From Massilia sp. HP4 (GTDB lineage Bacteria > Pseudomonadota > Gammaproteobacteria > Burkholderiales > Burkholderiaceae_D), in contig NZ_STGG01000009.1 of the NCBI RefSeq assembly GCF_005222695.1, positions 24,082-88,081 on the forward strand: a stretch of DNA of 64,000 nucleotides, written 5' to 3'. Within the stretch, counting starts at the first letter, position 1. Each line of letters starts with the position of its first letter. Position numbers and translations under genes: made by a program. Under the pieces are notes generated by a model. It was not told where the DNA came from. It did not search any database and saw nothing but the letters and a program-made list of their open reading frames with translations. This document shows, piece by piece, positions 57,509 through 64,000 of the stretch.

Positions 57509-58159
57509 ATGCTCACTACCCTCCTCGATTGGTTCCTCCACCTCGACCGCCACCTGGCCGTCCTCGCGGCCGAGTACCAGATCCTCGTCTACGTCCTGCT
57601 GTTTGCCGTGATCTTCGTCGAGACCGGCGTCGTCGTGATGCCCTTCCTGCCTGGCGACTCGCTGCTGTTCGTGACCGGCGCGCTGGCGGCCAAGGGCATG
57701 CTGTCGCTGCCGGTCCTGATCCCGCTCCTGATCGTCGCGGCGGTGGTCGGCGACATCGTCAATTTCGCGATCGGCACGCTGTTTCGCGACCGGGTCAAGC
57801 ACGGCTACCGGCTGCGCTTCATCAAGCCCGAACACATCGCCCACACCGAACGGTTCTTCGAGCGCCATGGCCCCAAGACCATCGTGCTGGCGCGCTACGT
57901 GCCGATCGTGCGTACCCTGGCGCCCTTCGTGGCCGCGCTGGGCAGCATGCGCTACCGCACCTTCCTGTCGTATAACGTGGCCGGCGGCACCTTGTGGGTG
58001 GTGTCGCTGACGGTGGCCGGCTACGCCTTCGGCAATATCGCCTGGGTCAATGACAACCTGACGGCGGTCATCATGGGCATCATCGTGCTGTCGCTGGTGC
58101 CTGGGATCGTGGCCTGGCTACAGGAACGCCACCGCGCAAAAGCCAACCGCCAGGCCTGA
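57509..58159 (+). CDS. DedA-family inner-membrane protein
   Basis: 216 residues with about five hydrophobic helices. The family signature is clear: FVETGVVVMPFLPGDSLLFV, an acidic ETG near the start, and RHGPKTIVLARYVPIVRTLA with the conserved arginines. DedA proteins recycle undecaprenyl phosphate or other lipids across the membrane and support envelope stability and resistance to cationic peptides. It precedes the interrupted mprF, another envelope-defence gene, with a hairpin between them. Confidence 0.88.
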   Translation: MLTTLLDWFLHLDRHLAVLAAEYQILVYVLLFAVIFVETGVVVMPFLPGDSLLFVTGALAAKGMLSLPVLIPLLIVAAVVGDIVNFAIGTLFRDRVKHGYRLRFIKPEHIAHTERFFERHGPKTIVLARYVPIVRTLAPFVAALGSMRYRTFLSYNVAGGTLWVVSLTVAGYAFGNIAWVNDNLTAVIMGIIVLSLVPGIVAWLQERHRAKANRQA

Positions 58160-58165
58160 ATTGCA

Positions 58166-58188
58166 TGAGGAGCGCTTGTCGCTCCTCA
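58166..58188 (+). terminator. Hairpin after the DedA gene
   Basis: A perfect 9-bp stem (TGAGGAGCG/CGCTCCTCA) with loop CTTGT lies six bases past the stop. There is no T-run, so termination is probable rather than certain. Confidence 0.55.
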
Positions 58189-58297
58189 GCCGGCGTCACG
58201 GAACCACTGCGTCCCCTCGAGGCTCGAAAGAAGGCTGCCCGCATGCCAGCCCGGCATGGCGGCCCCTGCCTTGTGCACCGCCGAGAGGACCGCCCAC

Positions 58298-61027
58298 GTG
58301 AGTTCCGCTTTAATGTCCAGCAAGCAGGCCAGGTGGCGCAGCTGGCTGGCGCCTGCGCTCGCCGCCGCGCTGCTGTGCGCGGCAATGTGGGTCCTGCATG
58401 AGCAGTTGCAGGCGGTGCGCTATCGCGACCTCCAGGCCGCGCTGGCCCGCCTCGGCGCCGACCATCTGCTGCTGGCCCTGCTGTTCTGCGCGGCCAATTA
58501 CCTGATCCTGAGCTGCTATGACCAGCTCGCCTTCCTGTATATCGGCAAGCGCATCGCCCGCACGCGCATCGCGCTCACCGCCTTCATCGCCTACGCGATC
58601 AGCAATAGCGTCGGCTTCGCACTGCTGTCCGGAACCGCCGTGCGCCACCGCTTCTATGAACCTATCCCGGTAGGTGAGGGGAAGTTCATGGCGATGCATG
58701 GCCAGCGTGAGCAAGGCGCGAGGAGGCCGCATGGCTAGCCATGCAACGACGAGTAACGCAGCGCACGCTTGCCAGGCGCGGCAGGAACGACTCTCACCTA
58801 CCGGGATAGGTTCTATGCGCGCTGGGGCGTGGGCGGCGCCGACCTGTCGCGGATCGTGGCCCTGAACGGCGCCACCTACTGGCTCGGCCTGCTGGCCCTG
58901 GGCGGCTGGAGCCTCGCCACCCACCCGCATGCCTGGCTGGACGGCGAACTGGCGCAGCGCGGCGCGCGCTGGATCGGCCTGGCCTGCCTCGCGCTGGCGG
59001 GCGCCTACCTGGCGCTGCCCCTGCTGCGCAAGACGCCGCTGCGGATACGCGTCTTCGACAGGCCGATCCCGCCGCCGCCGATCGCGCTGGCCCAGTTGCT
59101 GGTGTCGGCGGCCGACTGGATGCTGGCGGCAAGCGTCCTGTACGCCCTGCTGCCGGCCGGCGGGCCGTCCTACCCCGTGGTGCTGGGCGCCTTCCTGGCG
59201 GCGCAGATGGTGGCGCTGGCCAGCCATGTACCCGGCGGACTCGGCGTGTTCGACGGCATCGTGGCGCTGCTGCTGGCGCCCTATCTGCGCGCCGACCAGA
59301 TCGTGGCGGCCCTGCTGCTGTATCGCCTGGTCTATTATCTGATTCCACTGAGCCTGGCCCTGCTGCTGCTGGTCGGCGACGAGACGCGGCGCCGGCGTGC
59401 GCGCCTGGCGCAGCTCGGCCAGTCGCTGGGACAGCACTCGGTGCGGCTCGCGCCACGCCTGCTATCGCTGTTCACCTTCATGGCCGGCCTGCTGCTGCTG
59501 GTCTCGGGCGCCACGCCGGCCGAGCACGCGCGACTCCACTGGCTGTCGCGCCTGTTACCGACGGGCCTGTTCGAAGCATCCCACTTCCTCGGCAGCGTGG
59601 TCGGCGTGGCGCTCCTGCTGCTGTCGCAGGCGATCGCGCGCCGCATCCGGCTGGCCTGGCATCTCACGCTCGGCGCGCTGGCGGCAGGCATCGCTGCCTC
59701 GCTATTGAAAGCCGGCGACTGGGAAGAGGCGACGCTGCTGGCCTCGCTACTGCTGGTATTCGTGCCCAGCCGACGCCTGTTCGAGCGGCGCGCGGCCCTG
59801 TTCGACACGCGCCTTTCGCCGGGGTGGATCGTCGCGATCGCCGCCGCGTTCGGCGCGTCGCTGTGGATCGGTGTCTTCGCCTACCGCCATGTCGATTATT
59901 CGGACGCGCTGTGGTGGCAGGTGGCCTTGCACGGCGACGCGCCGCGCTTCCTGCGCGCGAGCCTGGGCGCCGCCGTGGCGCTGTTCGCGTTCGGACTCTC
60001 ACGTCCGCTCGGGCCGCTCCCGCACCTGGCCGGGCCGCCGTCGAGCGAGGCACTGGCCGACGCCGAGCGCATCGTCCACACCCAGGGCGCCACGTTGCCC
60101 TACCTGGCATGGCTGCGCGACAAGGACCTGCTGTTCAATGCCGAACGCACGGCCTTCATCATGTATGGCGTGCGCGGCCGGACCTGGATGGCGCTGGGCG
60201 ATCCTGTCGGCCCACCGGCCGCCGCCGCGGCGCTGATACGCGACTTCGTCGAGCGCGCCGACGACGATGGCGCCACCCCGGTGTTCTACCAGGTGCATCC
60301 GGAGCAGTTGCATGCCTACGCCGACCTGGGCATGGCCTTCGCCAAGCTCGGCGAGGAGGCGCGCATCCATCTCGCCGGCTTGTCGCTCGCCGGCGGCCGC
60401 TTCAAGCAATTGCGGGCCGCGCTACAGCGCCTGAAGCGGGAGAACGCAGATTTTCGGATCGTCGCGCCGGAATCGGTGCCGGCGATCCTGCCGCAGGTGC
60501 GTTCGGTGTCGGACGACTGGCTGGCCGGCAAGGCGGGCGGCGAGAAAGGATTTTCGCTGGGCTTCTTTGCCGACGATTACCTGGTACGGCAACCAGTGGC
60601 GGTGCTCGAGCGCGAAGGCCGCATCGTCGCCTTCGCCAACCTGCTGTGCGGGCCCACCGGCGACGAGCAGTCGATCGACCTGATGCGCTTCATGCACACG
60701 GCGCCGCGCGGCATGATGGATGGCTTGCTCACCCATGTCTTCCTGTGGGGCCAGGAACACGGCTACCGTTGGTTCAATCTCGGCATGGCGCCGCTGTCGG
60801 GCCTGCGCGTATCAAAGGTCTCGCCCGTGTGGAGCCGGCTGGCAAGTTTCGTCTATCGGCATGGCGAATCGTTCTACAAATTCCAGGGACTGCGCGCCTA
60901 CAAGGAAAAATTCCACCCGGTGTGGGAGCCGCGGTATATCGCCTATGCGGGCGGCAATTTCCTGCCAGCGCTGCTGGCGGATGTCGCGGCGCTTTCGGCG
61001 CGTGGGTATGCGAGAATTTTTTTGTAA
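58298..61027 (+). pseudogene. mprF: mprF-like lysyl-phosphatidylglycerol synthase/flippase gene, interrupted by a MITE
   Basis: Two same-frame open segments belong to one gene. The first (to the TAG at 58736) has N-terminal membrane helices ending VGFALLSGTAVRHRF. The second resumes YARWGVGGADLSRIVALNGA with further helices and the C-terminal DUF2156 aminoacyl-transferase domain (GLRVSKVSPVWSRLASFVYR, EPRYIAYAGG). Joining 58657 to 58817 restores the usual MprF sequence RFYARWG. The 156-bp insert plus its 3-bp duplication equals 53 codons, so frame is kept but one stop is introduced. MprF adds amino acids to phosphatidylglycerol; the interrupted gene should not make the full protein. GTG at 58298 with GAGAGG upstream is the likely start; ATG 58256 and 58313 are alternatives. 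Confidence 0.85.
58658..58813. mobile_element. 156-bp MITE inserted in mprF
   Basis: The ends are perfect 21-bp inverted repeats (58658-58678, beginning GAACCTATCCCGGTAGG, and 58793-58813). The element is flanked by the 3-bp duplication TAT. Near its centre is the 16-bp palindrome GCATGGCTAGCCATGC (58729-58744), and the halves between show further imperfect inverted similarity, so the whole element could fold as one hairpin. It encodes no transposase, so it must be moved in trans. Confidence 0.9.
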
Positions 61028-61168
61028 GCAGGCGCTATAGAGGCGCCAATGGCCTTCGCGGAATCACATGAAGTCTGCCTTTGCACCCGGTCAATTGCCT
61101 TACGTACGAAACTCCTAAAATCGACTCGTCGGCATATCCACGCCATGCGATCACGAACAGGAGCAGCG

Positions 61169-62698
61169 ATGGCGTCCCCAACGCCGTATTGCAAACCGTC
61201 CAGGCTGGGCCCTCCTCGCGAGCGCCATGGATGCGTCCCGCCTTATAAACGAAGGGAAAATGGCGTCTTCGCCGTCCTGTTCACCGTGCTGCTGCTGGTA
61301 ATGCTTGGCTTTTGCGGCCTGGCAGTCGATGCCGCAGTGCTCTACAACCGCAAGGCTGAAATGCATGGGATCGCCGGAGCCATCGCTATCTCCGCCGCTC
61401 GCGAACTCGATGGCACGAGCGCCGGTGTCGATGCTGCACTCGCGAAGGCAGCAGAGACCGCCGGCCGCCTGAGGTACCGGTATAGCCGCCGACTCGCTTG
61501 GAGCAACAGCGCCTTAATGTTCAGCAGCACGCCGGCGGCCGGCGCCGAATGGGTAACGGCGGATACGGCAAGGAGCGCGGCACAAGGGCGCTTCTACGTC
61601 AAAGTCGACACGAGCGCCTTGTCTGCCGAGGTCGGCCTGGTTGAAGCGTACGTCATGCCCTTGCTCTCGAGGTCGATTTCTGGAGTCAATATTGGTTACA
61701 CTGCAATCGCGGGACGATCCACGATTCATGCCATGCCGCTGGCGATCTGTGCAATGTCCCCGGTCGCGGGCGAGGCACGCACGAATCCCGGAACGCCTGC
61801 GGCAGTCGAGCTGGTCGAGTATGGCTTTCGCCGTGGGGTCACCTACAATTTGATGCGGCTCAACCCGGGCGGTACCGACCCGGCAAATTTCGCCCTCGAT
61901 CCTCTTGCTCCACCAGGCGGCGCCGGATCGGCGTCGAACACGACCGCCAGTGCGCTCGCACCCTTCGTATGTGCGGGGCGCCTGTGGGTTCCCCGTCTTA
62001 CGGGAGGCGCCATCCGGGTGGGCTCGCCGTTTCCCATCGCGTCGCTGTACCGTCAACTGAACTCCCGTTTCGACCAGTATGACGGGAATGCATGCCGCCC
62101 CAACGGAGCGCCTCCCGACTTCAACATCAAGGCGTACACGCCAGGCGCCAGTGGAGGTGCAATATGGATGAATCCACGCCCGAGCCGTCAGAGTGCGCTT
62201 GAGACGGTCGCACGCGGGCGGCTCGAAACGATCGCCGATCTCCCCGCCCCGCCTGCCGGCACGACGGGCGGCATGTATGGTCCTTTGTGGGCCCACGGGA
62301 GAGCAGTCAAGTTTTCGGCGTTCTCGCCAGGCTCTCCAGAGCCGAGCGGTGCTTATGCCAAGTTTTCCACGTCCGACTGGGCGACACTGTACCCCGGCTC
62401 GCCAGTTCCGGCGGCGACCGGTTATCCAGGCTCCACCCAGCCCTATCAGCCAACGACTGGTGCCCATTACACCCGTCCTTCTACGGAAACCATGGAGATC
62501 TCCGTCGTTGAACGGCGACTGCTGCACATCCCGCTGCTCGCCTGTCCCGTGCCCGCAGGCGGAAACGTAGGCGCGACCGCGCTCGCCATCGGGAAATTTT
62601 TCATGACCGCCCCTGCAGATGCAGCTGGCGTCTATGCAGAATTCAGCGGCATCGTTCCTGAAAACAGCCTGGCTGGAGAGGTCATTCTATATCCATGA
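61169..62698 (+). CDS. TadG-like pilus-assembly protein
   Basis: 509 residues. A short cytoplasmic N-terminus with a basic patch (YKRRENG) is followed by one hydrophobic segment (VFAVLFTVLLLVMLGFCGLA) and VDAAVLYNRKAEMHGIAGAI, the N-terminal signature of TadG/Flp-type proteins. The rest is secreted and shows no von Willebrand domain that I can see. AGGAG five bases before the ATG decides the start. Overlaps the next TadE gene by four bases. Base composition looks lower in GC than the rest of the window. Confidence 0.75.
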   Translation: MASPTPYCKPSRLGPPRERHGCVPPYKRRENGVFAVLFTVLLLVMLGFCGLAVDAAVLYNRKAEMHGIAGAIAISAARELDGTSAGVDAALAKAAETAGRLRYRYSRRLAWSNSALMFSSTPAAGAEWVTADTARSAAQGRFYVKVDTSALSAEVGLVEAYVMPLLSRSISGVNIGYTAIAGRSTIHAMPLAICAMSPVAGEARTNPGTPAAVELVEYGFRRGVTYNLMRLNPGGTDPANFALDPLAPPGGAGSASNTTASALAPFVCAGRLWVPRLTGGAIRVGSPFPIASLYRQLNSRFDQYDGNACRPNGAPPDFNIKAYTPGASGGAIWMNPRPSRQSALETVARGRLETIADLPAPPAGTTGGMYGPLWAHGRAVKFSAFSPGSPEPSGAYAKFSTSDWATLYPGSPVPAATGYPGSTQPYQPTTGAHYTRPSTETMEISVVERRLLHIPLLACPVPAGGNVGATALAIGKFFMTAPADAAGVYAEFSGIVPENSLAGEVILYP

Positions 62699-63159
62699 AA
62701 CGCTATCCATTCAACCGCATGCAGCGGGGAGCTGCATCTGTCGAGTTCGCGTTACTCCTCCCGATCTTTATCGCGATCATCATTGTTCCGCTATTGACTG
62801 CACGATGTCTTTGGCATTACACCGCTGCGCAGAAAGCCGCCTTCGATGCCGCCCGATACTTATCCGGAATAAGCGCTCAGGAAATGCGCGAGCCTGCGCT
62901 GGCAATGGCAGCTGCGGACATCGCGACGGAAATTATTGAAACCGAAATCGAAGGGCTACAGCCCGGTGGGATCTACGACATTGCAGTCGAGATCCAGTGC
63001 GGCGACAATCAATGCCGTGGAGTGCGCAGCGGCACGCTTCCGGACACTGTGACCGTAGCGGTAAGCATGAATATGTACGATCAGATATTCGGAATCGACA
63101 CTGGCCGCTACGGGGTGCCGATCGAAGCCCGTTACGAGATGCGGTATGTCGGCCGGTAA
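62695..63159 (+). CDS. TadE-like minor pseudopilin
   Basis: 154 residues with the TadE signature RGAASVEFALLLPIFIAIIIVPLL, that is, a short basic lead, a glutamate five residues into the helix, and one membrane span. The mature part has two cysteines (IQCGDNQCRG). TadE/F proteins are minor components processed by the prepilin peptidase in Flp pilus systems. Overlaps its neighbours on both sides; no tadA, tadB, rcpA or flp gene is in the window. Confidence 0.8.
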   Translation: MKRYPFNRMQRGAASVEFALLLPIFIAIIIVPLLTARCLWHYTAAQKAAFDAARYLSGISAQEMREPALAMAAADIATEIIETEIEGLQPGGIYDIAVEIQCGDNQCRGVRSGTLPDTVTVAVSMNMYDQIFGIDTGRYGVPIEARYEMRYVGR

Positions 63160-63760
63160 TATACAGCGCCGGATGGCTGCACGGCCGATGTTGCGTCAGT
63201 CGGGGGTTGCAGCGGCCGAATTCGGCATTCTCGCCGTCCTGTTCTTCACGATGGTCCTCGCCGTCATCGAGCTGGCGCGCGTAATGTTCGTACTCAATAC
63301 GCTGTACGAGGTTACCCGGCATGCAGCAGACGCTGCTGCGTTTGCCAATCACCGCGACACCAATGCGCTGGACCGCATCCGGCAGCGCGCCGTCTTCCGC
63401 GACTCGCCGGGCGATCTGATCATATCCGCACCTGTCAGCGATGACAGCGTCAGGATCAGCTACCAGGCATTGCTGCGCGCGTCGGACGGCAGCATGACGA
63501 TGCAGGAGATCCCGACAGGATCCCTGCCGATATGCCCGAGGGACAACCGTGAAATCTGCCTGGCAGACCCGAACGCCAGCAACTGCATACGCTTCGTCAG
63601 CGCCAGCATATGCGATGAGGCCGACCGGGTCGAATGCACGCATGTGGTCTACCGGCCGTTCCTGCCGCTGATCGACTTCCCTATCAGGCTTCCGAAGGCG
63701 ACCACGATCCGTGCTGTCGAATCGTTTGGCTCGATGCCCGAAGGTACGCCATGTCTGTGA
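63146..63760 (+). CDS. TadE/TadF-like minor pseudopilin
   Basis: 204 residues. SGVAAAEFGILAVLFFTMVL forms the class-III pilin-like leader with the glutamate at the usual place, followed by ELARVMFVLNTLYEVTRHAA. The rest is secreted and contains several cysteines (LPICPRDNREICLADPNASN). It starts 14 bases inside the preceding gene, so all three Tad-type genes form one operon. The operon ends at the terminator-containing repeat beginning at 63772. Confidence 0.75.
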   Translation: MSAGNIQRRMAARPMLRQSGVAAAEFGILAVLFFTMVLAVIELARVMFVLNTLYEVTRHAADAAAFANHRDTNALDRIRQRAVFRDSPGDLIISAPVSDDSVRISYQALLRASDGSMTMQEIPTGSLPICPRDNREICLADPNASNCIRFVSASICDEADRVECTHVVYRPFLPLIDFPIRLPKATTIRAVESFGSMPEGTPCL

Positions 63761-63812
63761 ATCGAGCCTGCGCGCGCGCAGGCGCGCTTCTCGTCTGCGC
63801 TGTCCCGGAATG

Positions 63813-63840
63813 AAAAAAGCCACCTCGCGGTGGCTTTTTT
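63813..63840. terminator. Bidirectional terminator, first repeat copy
   Basis: A 6-base A-run, stem GCCACC/GGTGGC with loop TCGC, then a 6-base T-run: symmetrical, so it works on both strands. It serves the Tad-type operon on the plus strand and whatever lies to the right on the minus strand. Confidence 0.9.
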
Positions 63841-63849
63841 CATGATACC

Positions 63850-63869
63850 TGGCGGAGACGGTGGGATTC
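63850..63869 (-). other. 3'-terminal fragment of a tRNA-Ser
   Basis: On the minus strand GAATCCCACCGTCTCCGCCA equals the T-arm and acceptor end, including encoded CCA, of a serine tRNA. The rest of the tRNA is absent, so this is a fragment rather than a gene. A complete tRNA-Ser is expected just beyond the right edge. Confidence 0.8.
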
Positions 63870-63970
63870 GCCTACATCCTGCAGGCCGCGGTTGCGCAAA
63901 TACGCGCAACCCTTCTCATCCCACACGAAGCGCGCGCAGGCGCGCTTCTCGTCTGCGCTGTCCCGGAATG

Positions 63971-63998
63971 AAAAAAGCCACCTCGCGGTGGCTTTTTT
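63971..63998. terminator. Bidirectional terminator, second repeat copy
   Basis: Identical to the hairpin at 63813 and displaced by exactly 158 bp. Symmetrical A-run, stem and T-run. Confidence 0.9.
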
Positions 63999-64000
63999 CA

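Larger units (their letters stand above)
63772..64000. repeat. 158-bp tandem repeat with tRNA-Ser 3' end and terminator (runs off the window)
   Basis: Bases 63772-63842 and 63930-64000 are identical over 71 bp at an offset of 158 bp, and the second copy is cut by the window edge. On the minus strand each unit contains a tRNA-Ser-like 3' end followed within a few bases by a strong hairpin terminator. The region between 63760 and the edge holds no clear conventional gene. A short minus-strand frame beginning MKKATARWLFSF is carried by the unit. Confidence 0.85.

Noticed and set aside
58256..58738. Short independent membrane protein gene before mprF
   Set aside because: Its last 27 codons lie in the MITE, and removing the element joins it in frame to the following segment, so it is the 5' part of mprF.
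63850..63869. A complete tRNA gene
   Set aside because: Only the last 20 bases match a tRNA-Ser 3' end; the anticodon and D arms are absent.

Overview
The window is high-GC chromosomal DNA from a Gram-negative betaproteobacterium. It most resembles the Oxalobacteraceae (Massilia, Telluria or Duganella type). That judgement rests on gene content (Burkholderiales-type porin, DUF3649-PepSY-DUF3325 iron module, propeller-type sensor kinases) and on codon use; no marker gene is present to fix the genus. Gene density is high and no rRNA, complete tRNA or CRISPR array is visible.

Layout. (1) 1-3.8 kb: a cupin protein, a small membrane protein, and a Pat-type protein lysine acetyltransferase fused to an acyl-CoA synthetase-like part, with a 13-bp x 6 tandem repeat just upstream. 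(2) 3.8-12.9 kb: copper handling. A four-gene operon (two small secreted metal-binding-type proteins, a TolC-like lipoprotein, a multicopper oxidase), a hybrid sensor kinase, and a CopA copper ATPase with a CopZ-like domain fused at its C-terminus, read from a CueR-type promoter. (3) 13.0-15.5 kb: an arylsulfate sulfotransferase-like lipoprotein and two small proteins. (4) 15.6-21.1 kb: iron. A Fur-box-led DUF3649/PepSY/DUF3325 operon, a Mn-type superoxide dismutase and a TonB-dependent receptor with its own Fur-like box. (5) 21.1-31.0 kb: a VOC protein, a decayed royal-jelly/yellow-like gene, a GATase, and two very large propeller sensor kinases flanking an epoxide hydrolase-like protein.

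(6) 31.1-52.4 kb is the centrepiece: what appears to be a complete, self-contained auxin (indole-3-acetic acid) mineralisation island. iacA, B, C, D, E, F, G, H and I convert indole-3-acetate to catechol. catA, catB, catC and pcaD take catechol to 3-oxoadipate. pcaIJ and pcaF yield succinyl-CoA and acetyl-CoA. A porin and an MFS carrier sit at the end of the same 9-kb co-directional gene run. Regulators are interleaved: a soluble PAS histidine kinase and a FixJ-type response regulator about 6 kb apart, two LysR proteins and an IclR-type PcaR. I see candidate operators for three of them: a 14/16-identical box pair upstream of the kinase and regulator genes, a 30-bp-phased LysR-type repeat, and a PcaR site.

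(7) 52.4-61 kb: a phospholipase C-like secreted protein, a TonB-dependent receptor, an unusual double-TetR regulator, a DedA protein, and an mprF gene interrupted by a 156-bp MITE with 21-bp perfect inverted ends. (8) 61.2-64 kb: three Tad-type pseudopilin/TadG-like genes, then the start of a 158-bp tandem repeat that carries the 3' end of a tRNA-Ser plus a terminator on the minus strand. Its architecture resembles the distal repeats of the E. coli tyrT locus.
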